Shown here one piece after another: positions 47,836-55,027 of a DNA stretch of 64,000 nucleotides. Source of the stretch: Roseateles_B sp041912595 (GTDB lineage Bacteria; Pseudomonadota; Gammaproteobacteria; Burkholderiales; Burkholderiaceae_C); contig JAYRMR010000020.1 in the NCBI GenBank assembly GCA_041912595.1, positions 23,418-87,417 of the forward strand, given 5' to 3'. Position 1 is the first letter of the stretch. The number at the start of each line of letters is the position of its first letter. The notes beneath the pieces are model-generated. The model was not told the origin of the DNA. It worked only from the letters and a program-made list of their open reading frames with translations, and searched no databases. A program made the translations under genes and the position numbers.

Positions 47836-49383
47836 TCAAGGCACCGGATGCGACTGCGCCCGCCTCAGAAGAAGTCCACGGCGCTGGTGGCGGCCGGGGG
47901 CGGCGTCAGGGGCCGGGGGGGCGGGCGTCGGCGCCGTGGCCATCGCGCGGGCGGCGTCCCGCGGGCCCGGCTCCGCCTGCTGCAGCCCGGCCACCATGCT
48001 GCGCAGGGCCGAGGCGCTCTGGTTCATGCTGTCGGCCGTCATCACCGACTCCGCCACCAGCGAGGCGTTGTCGTCCGTCAGGGCGGCGAGGTCCCGCAGC
48101 GCCTGCATCATCTGGACGAGCTCCTGGCTCTGGGTCTGCGCGTCGGTCGACAGCGTGCGCGTGTGATCGGCCACCGTGCTGACACCCTCCAGCACGGCCT
48201 GCAGCTGCTGCTGGACGCTCATGATCTGGTCCATGCCCTGCTGCGACTGCCGGGTGGCGCGCTCGATGAGCCCCTTCACCTGCCCCGCGGCCTCCGTGGT
48301 GCGGGCCGAGAGGCTGCGCACCTCGCTGGCCACCACGGCAAAGCCCCGTCCGGCCGTGCCCGCGCGGGCGGCCTCGATGGCGGCGTTCAGGGCGAGGATG
48401 TTGGTCTGGAAGGCGATGGACTCGATGAGCGCCAGCGCCTCGCGCATCTCCGAGGAGCGCTGGCTGATCAGCTCGATGCTCTGCACCGCGGCCTGGACGA
48501 CGTCCGTCCCCTGGCGCGCCTGCGCGCTGAGCTCGGCGCACTGGCGGTCCACCGCGGTGATGTTGGTGGCCGTGCCCTGGACCTGGTGCACCGAGCCCTG
48601 CACGGACTCCGACAGCGAGCGCAGGCTTGCGGTCTGCTGGTCCGTGCGGATCGCCAGCTGCTGGGCGCCCTGGGACATGCGCTCGCCGGCCATCGCCACC
48701 TCGTCCGAGCCGGAGGCCATGGCGGCCACCACCGAGTGCAGCTGCTCCTGCGTGGCCCGCAGCGACTTCAGGTTGCGGTGGGCGGCGTGCCGCTCGCCGA
48801 GCATCCGGTTCACCATCACGGCCAGCCCCAGCAGGAAGCCGGCCAGGCCCACGAGGTAGCGCAGCACGATGGGATCCTGCCGGGTCAGGAACCACCAGCC
48901 CACGCCGAACGGCACCATGAGCAGCGCGAGCGCCATCGGCCAGTGCACGAGCAGCGAGCGCAGGCCCTGGTGGAAGCCCCACAGGCCCAGTTGGGCGACG
49001 AACATCAGGCTGTAGCCCAGGAAGAAGGTGGGGCGGTCCATGTCGCTCAGGGCGGCGGCGGCCCACCACCCCACGGCGATCACGCTCTGCAGGACCAGGG
49101 TCTGCACCACCAGTCTGGGCGTGCGGTGCGCGCGGGTCAGGGCGGTGCCCCACAGCAGCGCCAGGGCCATGCCCAGGCCGATGGCGGCCGCCAGCAGATG
49201 AGGCCGGTGGCCGGTGGGCAGCGTGGCGCGGTCCGCCGCGTAGAAGGCGGCCCCGATCAGGCAGACGATGGCGAAGTGCCGGAACACGAGGTCGTCCAGG
49301 CGGCGCCACAGGCTCAGGCAGCACAGGCCGACCGCGCCCAGGGCCACGCTGACACACAGGGAAAACGCCTCGATCGCAGTCAT
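47836..49383 (-). CDS. Methyl-accepting chemotaxis protein, C-terminus apparently frameshifted
   Basis: About 515 residues are read from ATG 49383: six membrane segments in the first 200 residues, then a cytoplasmic MCP signalling domain. The hairpin tip is in ALALIESIAFQTNILALNAAIEAARAGTAGRGFAVVASEVRSLSARTTEAAGQVKGLIE. No large periplasmic domain exists, so sensing is at or in the membrane. The final 20 or so residues read PGRHQRRGLLLRRAQSHPVP, unlike any MCP. A one-base change in the seven-G run at 47915-47921 would give a tail ending SAVDFF at 47865, the usual form in this group. The start at 49533 is less likely. Confidence 0.88.
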   Translation of the reverse strand: MTAIEAFSLCVSVALGAVGLCCLSLWRRLDDLVFRHFAIVCLIGAAFYAADRATLPTGHRPHLLAAAIGLGMALALLWGTALTRAHRTPRLVVQTLVLQSVIAVGWWAAAALSDMDRPTFFLGYSLMFVAQLGLWGFHQGLRSLLVHWPMALALLMVPFGVGWWFLTRQDPIVLRYLVGLAGFLLGLAVMVNRMLGERHAAHRNLKSLRATQEQLHSVVAAMASGSDEVAMAGERMSQGAQQLAIRTDQQTASLRSLSESVQGSVHQVQGTATNITAVDRQCAELSAQARQGTDVVQAAVQSIELISQRSSEMREALALIESIAFQTNILALNAAIEAARAGTAGRGFAVVASEVRSLSARTTEAAGQVKGLIERATRQSQQGMDQIMSVQQQLQAVLEGVSTVADHTRTLSTDAQTQSQELVQMMQALRDLAALTDDNASLVAESVMTADSMNQSASALRSMVAGLQQAEPGPRDAARAMATAPTPAPPAPDAAPGRHQRRGLLLRRAQSHPVP

Positions 49384-49570
49384 GCCGCCGGCCTCGCTTG
49401 CACCTTGATGGGTGCGTTCCAGTGTAGGACGGGGGGCTGGGCGGCTGGTGTTGCGCGGCGGGTACGAGGCCCCGCTGAAAGGCTCCTGAACCGGACGGAT
49501 TCCCGCATCCGCCGTCTGAAAGGGGGCAGGCATAATCGGGGGTTTGAACCTTTAGTCCGCGAGCGCTTCC

Positions 49571-50119
49571 ATGGCATCCGTCAACAAAGTCATCCTCATT
49601 GGCAACCTGGGTCGTGACCCCGAGGTTCGCTACACCCCCAGCGGCGCCGCGGTCTGCAACATCAGCCTGGCGACCACCCGCAACTGGAAGAGCCGCGAGG
49701 GCGGCGAGCGCCAGGAAGAGACCGAATGGCACCGTGTGGTCTTCTATGACCGCCTGGCCGAGATCGCCGGCGAGTACCTGAAGAAGGGCCGCCCGGTCTA
49801 CGTCGAGGGCCGCCTGAAGACCCGCAAGTGGCAGGACAAGGAAGGCCGCGACCAGTACACCACCGAAATCATCGCCGAGCAGATGCAGCTCCTGGGCGGC
49901 CGTGACAGCGGCGGCGGTGATGACTTCGGCGGCGGCGGCGGTGGCGGCTACAGCCGCGAGCGCAGCGCCCCGCAGGGTGGCGGCGACGACTTCGGCGGCG
50001 GCGAAGCCCGCGCCCCGCGCGCCGCAGCGCCTCGCGCCCCGGCTCCCCGCCCGGCACCGGCCCCGGCGCAGCGCCCGGCCACCGGGTTTGATGACATGGA
50101 TGACGATATTCCCTTCTAG
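49571..50119 (+). CDS. ssb: Single-stranded DNA-binding protein
   Basis: The 182-residue SSB coats single-stranded DNA in replication and repair as a tetramer. The OB fold starts MASVNKVILIGNLGRDPEVRYTPSGAAVCNISLATTRNWK and includes ETEWHRVVFYDRLAEIAGEYLKKGRPVYVEGRLKTRKWQDKEG. A glycine/proline-rich disordered linker follows (residues about 115-170). The acidic tip DDMDDDIPF, which binds partner proteins, is intact. The gene is followed by a terminator and then by the accessory island. The upstream 187 bases (49384-49570) carry only a possible -10 (CATAAT). Confidence 0.97.
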   Translation: MASVNKVILIGNLGRDPEVRYTPSGAAVCNISLATTRNWKSREGGERQEETEWHRVVFYDRLAEIAGEYLKKGRPVYVEGRLKTRKWQDKEGRDQYTTEIIAEQMQLLGGRDSGGGDDFGGGGGGGYSRERSAPQGGGDDFGGGEARAPRAAAPRAPAPRPAPAPAQRPATGFDDMDDDIPF

Positions 50120-50149
50120 GATCTACCTTTACCTCTTCGGTAAACAAAG

Positions 50150-50186
50150 AGCCCCTCGCCTCCATGGCCTGGGGCTTTTTCTTTTT
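50150..50186 (+). terminator. Rho-independent terminator of ssb
   Basis: GCCCC pairs with GGGGC, with an inner GCC/GGC stem and a CATGG-containing loop, followed by TTTTTCTTTTT. It lies 31 bases after the ssb stop and marks the left limit of the accessory region. Confidence 0.88.
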
Positions 50187-50208
50187 AGAGCTATATGACC
50201 CCTATTCC

Positions 50209-50227
50209 CGTGCAGAACTTGCACGTT
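50209..50227. promoter_or_regulatory. Inverted-repeat operator copy 1 upstream of integrase
   Basis: CGTGCAGAACTTGCACGTT contains arms CGTGCAG/TTGCACG with one mismatch. It is related to the perfect copy at 50282, whose centre lies 73 bases away (about seven helical turns). Confidence 0.6.
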
Positions 50228-50281
50228 TGGGACGAAATCACGGGTTCTGCTCAAGCCGCCGCGTCCACCCGGTAGGTGGAG

Positions 50282-50300
50282 CGTGCAAATCTTGCACGTT
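50282..50300. promoter_or_regulatory. Inverted-repeat operator copy 2 upstream of integrase
   Basis: CGTGCAAATCTTGCACGTT has perfect seven-base arms (CGTGCAA/TTGCACG) around ATC, 28 bases before the integrase ATG. It is probably a site for the HTH protein of the operon or for the recombinase. Confidence 0.65.
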
Positions 50301-50319
50301 GCGTACTGTCGTGGTACGC
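50301..50319. promoter_or_regulatory. Second inverted repeat adjoining operator copy 2
   Basis: GCGTACTGTCGTGGTACGC has six-base arms (GCGTAC/GTACGC) and abuts the previous site, ending eight bases before the integrase ATG. Confidence 0.45.
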
Positions 50320-50327
50320 TCGTGCAT

Positions 50328-51521
50328 ATGTTGAACGTGGCGGCCAAATCTGGCGCGGCGAATAGTGCACCGATCGGTGCAGAACGCCCCGCGCCCGGAT
50401 GCGACCCCAGCCTCTCCTTCCTGGGTGGCGACAAGAAGGTCTATGCCGGCAACCTGATCCGCGACTGGTACGCCCAGATGCTGCACCTCGATGGCCTACA
50501 GGCGTCGAGCTGCAAGGGTCACCAGGACCACGTCTTCCGGCTTCTGAACCACGCGCGAGTGCCGCCGTGGGAACTGAAGAAGGACCACGTCAGCGCATAC
50601 CTGGAATCGCGGCAAGACCCGCGCACCCAGTCCTACCTGGCGCCCGCCACCGTGGCCTCGTACTGCTCGGCCTGGCGGTCCTTCCAGAACTACATGCTCG
50701 ACCCCGACAGGCTCAACGAGATCCTGTCGAAGTTCCAGGTTCGCCCGCGCGTCTTCATCAATGAAGAGAACGGCATCGCCGTCAAGAAGTACAAGGCGAA
50801 TTGGAAGCCCAAGGGTTGGGCGCTGTCGCCGGAGCAGATCGACGCGATCGACGCAACCTTCCGCTTCAAGATCCAGCAGGCACACGCCAACCGCAGCAAG
50901 TCGCTTCTGCCGCTGATCCGCGATCGCGTGATGTTCCACGTCGCGATCCACTTCGCGCTGCGCGTCACCGAACTCGTGACCACCGAGATGTCGGCGTTCA
51001 AGCCCAGCCACGAGGCAGCCATGGCGCGCTTCGGCAAGTTCGGCACGATGACTGTCACCGGCAAGAATCAGGTCACTGGCACGATCCCGATGCGCGAGCA
51101 GGCGGTGTTCGATTTGCTGGAGTGGTACCTGGAGAACATCCGGCCGAAGCTGCTCCTGCGCCGCAAGCTCAGCGAGTCGGACACGACAACGTGCACCTAC
51201 GAAGGCGAAACCTACCGCGTCGCAGAACTGCTGTTCCCCAGCGAGCGCGGCGGTGTGGTGCCGACCAACACGTTCCGCAAGCGCCTGGCCGAGGTGGCTA
51301 TCGCCGCTGGTGTCATCACCAACAAGCTGACGCCGCACACGCTGCGTCATACGGGCTGCACGCTCATGGTCCCGCTGTACTCGCCGGAGATCGCGCAGAA
51401 GTACATGCGGCACAAGAACCTGCACACGACGCTCTACTACTACCACCCTGCGACTCTGCAGGCAGGCAACGAGGTGAACGCTGCCGTTGCGCTGTTCGAC
51501 GATGAAGAGGACGACGAATGA
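50328..51521 (+). CDS. Tyrosine-type site-specific recombinase (integrase)
   Basis: The 397-residue recombinase has an N-terminal core-binding domain (YAGNLIRDWYAQMLHLDGLQASSCKGHQDHVFRLLNHA to about residue 150) and a catalytic domain. It shows the first Arg (HFALRVTELV), a likely beta-hairpin Lys (TVTGKNQVTG), the H-x-x-R box (LTPHTLRHTGCTLM), a following His (YMRHKNLHTT) and the nucleophile Tyr region LYYYHP. ATG 50328 is chosen; a frame to 50283 would cross the operator. It overlaps the next gene by ATGA. It probably integrates or excises the island at the ssb-flanking site. Confidence 0.9.
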   Translation: MLNVAAKSGAANSAPIGAERPAPGCDPSLSFLGGDKKVYAGNLIRDWYAQMLHLDGLQASSCKGHQDHVFRLLNHARVPPWELKKDHVSAYLESRQDPRTQSYLAPATVASYCSAWRSFQNYMLDPDRLNEILSKFQVRPRVFINEENGIAVKKYKANWKPKGWALSPEQIDAIDATFRFKIQQAHANRSKSLLPLIRDRVMFHVAIHFALRVTELVTTEMSAFKPSHEAAMARFGKFGTMTVTGKNQVTGTIPMREQAVFDLLEWYLENIRPKLLLRRKLSESDTTTCTYEGETYRVAELLFPSERGGVVPTNTFRKRLAEVAIAAGVITNKLTPHTLRHTGCTLMVPLYSPEIAQKYMRHKNLHTTLYYYHPATLQAGNEVNAAVALFDDEEDDE

Positions 51522-52000
51522 AGATCAAGCTCAAGAACCGGCTGGAAGTGCTGATGCGCGACTCAGGTGTCCGCACCATCGAGGAGATGGCACAGCGCCT
51601 CAACGAGAACCAGAAGTACAAGATCACGCGCACGCCGCTGAGCCGCAAGTTCAAGGACGACGACGTGACCTTGCCGCTGTCCCTGATCGAGGCCATCTGC
51701 AACGAGCTTCAATGCTTGCCTGGCGATCTCTTCGAGACCGATGTGACCGAAGCCACCGAAGACTACGTGGATGAACTGAGGTCCCGGCTTCAGCCGTTCC
51801 GGTACGGCTCGATCCGCCTCAAGAAGCCAGGAGCACCTGAATCGGAATCGGCTGACACCGCCAGCCCTGCCGCTCCAGCGAAGCCTGCCGCCAAAGCTCA
51901 GAAGCCCAAGGGTGCCGCTGCGCCCGCGGCGGCTCTGGACGACATCGCCGGTCCCAAGGTGTCACACATGAACGTCGCAGCGCTGAAGAAGAAGACCTGA
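51518..52000 (+). CDS. Small HTH (Cro/C1-like) protein in integrase operon
   Basis: The 160-residue protein has an N-terminal HTH of the Cro/C1/HTH_26 type: LMRDSGVRTIEEMAQRLNENQ then TPLSRKFKDDDVTLPLSLIEAICNELQCLPGDLFE. The C-terminal half is a disordered alanine/proline/lysine linker with KPAAKAQKPKGAAAPAAAL and a short conserved-looking end (AGPKVSHMNVAALKKKT). Start ATG 51518 overlaps the integrase stop; the next gene begins eight bases after its stop. It is a good candidate to bind the palindromes upstream of the integrase or to act as a recombination directionality factor. Role inferred. Confidence 0.75.
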   Translation: MKIKLKNRLEVLMRDSGVRTIEEMAQRLNENQKYKITRTPLSRKFKDDDVTLPLSLIEAICNELQCLPGDLFETDVTEATEDYVDELRSRLQPFRYGSIRLKKPGAPESESADTASPAAPAKPAAKAQKPKGAAAPAAALDDIAGPKVSHMNVAALKKKT

Positions 52001-52007
52001 GAGAAAG

Positions 52008-53300
52008 ATGTCGAAGTGCCGCCTGTGCGACGTAGAGCTTTGCAGCACCAAGGCTGGCAAAGACGCACGCGTGTGCTCAATCCAGGCTGTGGTGCGGCCG
52101 GGTTCGTGCTGGCTGAACGGCGCGGATTCGGGGAAGGCACTCTGCGCGAAGTCGCTCGCCTATGTGCCCACGCTGCGGTTCGACGATCGAGCAGTGGCCT
52201 TCAGGCAGATCGGCGAAGTGATCGACCGAACGCCGCTGCACGTTCGGAATGCGCTGATGGCCCTGACGCCGGCGCAGAAGTTCGAGTTGATGCGGTGGGC
52301 CACCCCGGAACTCAAGCTGCGTCTGTCGCCCTTGCTGGCCGATCTGCAGGTGGAGAAGCTGGAGCGGCCTCCATCGACAGCATCGATCCCGGAAGACTTG
52401 CCTGAGCGGCTCCGACAAGGCTTGGTCGACTATGCCGAGCGCATCGAGCGTCGCCAGGACCGCCTGCTCAAGAACGGGCACGATCGCTCGCCGCGCTACC
52501 TCAAGAAGCTGATGCAGAACCCGATTCGGCTGGCCCGGTACCTTGCGTCCGTCGGGATCACCAGCTGGGAGGGAATGCGCAAGAGGGATCTTGTTGGCTT
52601 CCTGGCCGCGAACCCCAAGGTGCCGCCGACCAGCCTGTCTCGGCTTCTGCGTGCCCTGGCGGAGGACAAGCCCTTCCGTGACCGCCGAGGCCGTGGCCCC
52701 GGCGGCAAGAAGGGTGGCGGTGTGCAGCCAAAGCCGTTGCAGGAGGTCATGTCCCCCGAGGAACTGAATCAGACCCTCGAAGACATCAGGGCGACGTGGA
52801 GCGAGGCTGAGTACGCGATGGCATGGCTGATCTGCAAGATGGGCCAGACCGCCAAGGCAGCGCATCGGTTCACCGTGGACCGCCTGAAGGTTGACGATGC
52901 CGGCCGGCTCGTGATGCGTGCTGCAGATGTATGGGTGGTTGTCCCGAAGTCCGCTGCCAAGGTCTTCTCCAAGCTCGCGGATGAGGCCGCCCCAGGCTGG
53001 AGGAACGCCTCCGGGAACGAGCTGGAGTTCATCCGCCTGTTCGAGCGGCAGATCGCCAACCTCGATGACTTCCGTGCTGAAGTGCTGGGAGGCCAGGCCA
53101 GGAAGCTGCGCGCCTCATGCGTCTACGCCGCCATGCTCAGGGGCAACCTCGATCGCGTCACCATCAACCAGACGATGGGGGTTTCGATCGCGACCATCAC
53201 ATCGATCGAGCGGCACCTGTCGAGCGACGTTCACCGCAAGCTCCCGCCTGAACTGGTCGAGGATCGGAACAAGGTCCTGAAGGGCGAGGCGAGTGTCTGA
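52008..53300 (+). CDS. Uncharacterised protein resembling a catalytically dead tyrosine recombinase
   Basis: I do not recognise a named family. The 430-residue protein has five cysteines in its first 33 residues (CRLCDVELC, then VCS and SC), possibly a zinc module. Residues 165-250 are helical and look like a SAM-like core-binding domain (YLKKLMQNPIRLARYLASVGITSWEGMRKRDLVGFLAA). The rest follows the recombinase pattern: MSPEELNQTLEDIRATWSEAEYAMAWLICKMGQTAKAAHRF, and near the end ARKLRASCVYAAMLRGNLDRVTINQTMGVSIATITSIERHLS. The Arg, the His box and the Tyr nucleophile are not recognisable. It lies eight bases after the HTH gene and overlaps the GIY-YIG gene. Confidence 0.6.
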   Translation: MSKCRLCDVELCSTKAGKDARVCSIQAVVRPGSCWLNGADSGKALCAKSLAYVPTLRFDDRAVAFRQIGEVIDRTPLHVRNALMALTPAQKFELMRWATPELKLRLSPLLADLQVEKLERPPSTASIPEDLPERLRQGLVDYAERIERRQDRLLKNGHDRSPRYLKKLMQNPIRLARYLASVGITSWEGMRKRDLVGFLAANPKVPPTSLSRLLRALAEDKPFRDRRGRGPGGKKGGGVQPKPLQEVMSPEELNQTLEDIRATWSEAEYAMAWLICKMGQTAKAAHRFTVDRLKVDDAGRLVMRAADVWVVVPKSAAKVFSKLADEAAPGWRNASGNELEFIRLFERQIANLDDFRAEVLGGQARKLRASCVYAAMLRGNLDRVTINQTMGVSIATITSIERHLSSDVHRKLPPELVEDRNKVLKGEASV

Positions 53301-53619
53301 AGGCCCGTGGTTCGTCTACCTGCTGCTGTGCGAGTCGGGCAGGATCTACACGGGTGTCACGCCCGTCCTGGACCGCCGGATCGCCGCACATGTCAAAGGA
53401 CGAGGTGCGCTGTTCACGAAGCTCAATCGCCCTGCGAAACTGCTGGCCGCGAAGCCGTTTCCCTCTCACAGCGAGGCTCTGAAGGTGGAGAAGCAGGTCA
53501 AGCAGGCCAGGGCTGGTGACAAGCGCGTCCTGGCTGACATCTGGGTCCGGCATCATCCGTTGCCCGCAGACCTGGACTCGATCGTCGCGCCGTCCGAAGC
53601 GGCACGTCCTGCGGCTTGA
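53293..53619 (+). CDS. GIY-YIG nuclease domain protein
   Basis: The 108-residue protein has the YhbQ/UvrC-like GIY-YIG fold: FVYLLLCESGRIYTGVTPVLDRRIAAHVKGRGALFTKLNRPAKLLAAKPFPSHSEALKVEKQVKQARAGDKR. The paired tyrosines, catalytic Arg (DRR) and Glu (KVEKQ) are visible. Such small proteins cleave DNA or are structure-specific nucleases. GTG 53293 overlaps the previous stop by eight bases, so it is translated from the same mRNA. A nuclease in an integrase operon could process recombination intermediates or act in defence. Confidence 0.85.
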   Translation: MSEGPWFVYLLLCESGRIYTGVTPVLDRRIAAHVKGRGALFTKLNRPAKLLAAKPFPSHSEALKVEKQVKQARAGDKRVLADIWVRHHPLPADLDSIVAPSEAARPAA

Positions 53620-53629
53620 AAGGCGCCCC

Positions 53630-54208
53630 ATGCCACGATCACCATCACGCATCGACCGCGCAAGACTGTCGCCCCAGTGGCCCACAGACCTGTTTCCTTC
53701 GGCGTTCTGGGAACAGCTTGGACGCACCATCGCCACGTTCGGGCTTCTCGAAGACGTGCTTGGCAAGGCGATCTTCGCCTTCACGGCGACAACGGAGTTC
53801 AACGAGAAGGACGCGGCCGAGTACCTGGCGAAGTGGGACAAGCAACTGCACCAGGCGTTGACCGACACACTGTGGCCGCTGTCGGAGGTCTATGGCAAGG
53901 TGGTTCGCGAGCACCAGGCATCCGACTTCAAGAACGTCGACGAACTGGTCGACGACATCAAGAAGGCTTCCAAGATCCGCAATGCTCTGTGCCACGGTTC
54001 TTGGCATGCCCCGGACGCGTCAGGCACGACGGACCTGTACTACTTCGACAAGAAGGATGGCAAGTTCGACTCACGTATCGACATTGACTGGCTGCGACGG
54101 GTGCAGGCCCACGTCGTTGGCCTCATCTGCAGCGTCATCGACTCGGTCACGGTCATGGGGTGGGAGTTCCCAGGCGGCGCAGGCCCAGGCGAACCCATCT
54201 GGAAGTAA
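53630..54208 (+). CDS. HEPN-like protein of unknown function
   Basis: The 192-residue protein is alpha-helical in its first 130 residues (LGRTIATFGLLEDVLGKAIFAFTA; AAEYLAKWDKQLHQALTDTLWPLSEVYGKVVREHQ) and then has KKASKIRNALCHGSWHAP. R-N-A-L-C-H is the R-x4-H motif of HEPN ribonucleases. The C-terminal part (residues 140-192) is beta-rich and ends GPGEPIWK. HEPN proteins act in toxin-antitoxin and abortive-infection systems, or as inactive adaptors. ATG 53630 lies ten bases after the GIY-YIG stop, so it may be the fifth gene of the operon. It is convergent with the kinase gene 22 bases away. Confidence 0.65.
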   Translation: MPRSPSRIDRARLSPQWPTDLFPSAFWEQLGRTIATFGLLEDVLGKAIFAFTATTEFNEKDAAEYLAKWDKQLHQALTDTLWPLSEVYGKVVREHQASDFKNVDELVDDIKKASKIRNALCHGSWHAPDASGTTDLYYFDKKDGKFDSRIDIDWLRRVQAHVVGLICSVIDSVTVMGWEFPGGAGPGEPIWK

Positions 54209-54230
54209 GAAGGCTGGACTGACCAAGCCT

Positions 54231-55022
54231 CTACAGCAGCACCCTGTCTACCAACTCACCGAGGATCGCCTTCCGCTGCCTCAGCGTCTCGTAGCACTGG
54301 TACTGGTCGGGCAGGATGACGTTGCCTACCGTGTCCTGGTAGACCGTAGCGGCCTCAATTGCCCAGTCCGGCATGCTCTGCACCCTCTCGACCATTGCGC
54401 CGCAGTAGCGGGCGTTTACGAGCTTCTGGAACGGGTGAAACGAGGGGTAGGCCGGGTCGGACAGTTCCTCAAGTGAGTTGTCGATCGTCGACCTGCATGC
54501 CAGCAGGGACGAGCCCTGGTCCAGAGCGAAGATGACACCGCGTTCCTCGCCGCGTATCTGACCTTTGAAGTTCAGCGCCCGGTCTTCGTTGCCGATCCAG
54601 AGGTCGAAGACGGCGATGGCGGCTGCCTCGAACGGGTACTTCTGGCAAAGCGCGGACATCGCGCGGACGTGCCCGGTGTTCCGATACACGCCGGCAGGAA
54701 CCTCGGCATCGTCACCGTCGTCTTCGTCCTCACCACGGTCTTCCTCGGTGAAGTCGTAGATGTCCATGCCGGCCTCTGCGGCACGCAGCGCCGCGAAGCG
54801 CATCGCAACATCCTCCGAACCGCGCCTGGCGGGCACGCCGACGACGACCGGGATGCCCAGAAACATCGCCAGGCGGTTGGCTGCCAGCTCCGAGTACAGC
54901 TGGGCGCTCGCTTCCTGGTGGTCGCCTTTGAGCACAGCGCCGATATGCCCGTCCTCGGCGCCGGTCGTACTGCGCGAGTTGGGCTGCGACGAGCCCGTGA
55001 TCTCGTAGCAGAGGATCGCCAC
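54231..55022 (-). CDS. HipA-like kinase domain protein at the end of the RM operon
   Basis: The 263-residue protein resembles the stand-alone HipA_2-type kinase fold. Visible features are the catalytic-loop-like FDLWIGNEDRALNFKGQ (N-x-D-R...N) near residue 140 and the metal-binding VIFALDQGSSLL shortly after. An unusual acidic stretch (about residues 92-108, EEDRGEDEDDGDDAE) interrupts the N-lobe. Start GTG 55022 lies five bases after the hsdR stop, so it is probably translationally coupled. HipA-type kinases phosphorylate tRNA synthetases or other proteins. Its role with a restriction system is inferred from position only. Confidence 0.65.
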   Translation of the reverse strand: MAILCYEITGSSQPNSRSTTGAEDGHIGAVLKGDHQEASAQLYSELAANRLAMFLGIPVVVGVPARRGSEDVAMRFAALRAAEAGMDIYDFTEEDRGEDEDDGDDAEVPAGVYRNTGHVRAMSALCQKYPFEAAAIAVFDLWIGNEDRALNFKGQIRGEERGVIFALDQGSSLLACRSTIDNSLEELSDPAYPSFHPFQKLVNARYCGAMVERVQSMPDWAIEAATVYQDTVGNVILPDQYQCYETLRQRKAILGELVDRVLL

Positions 55023-55027
55023 GGCGG

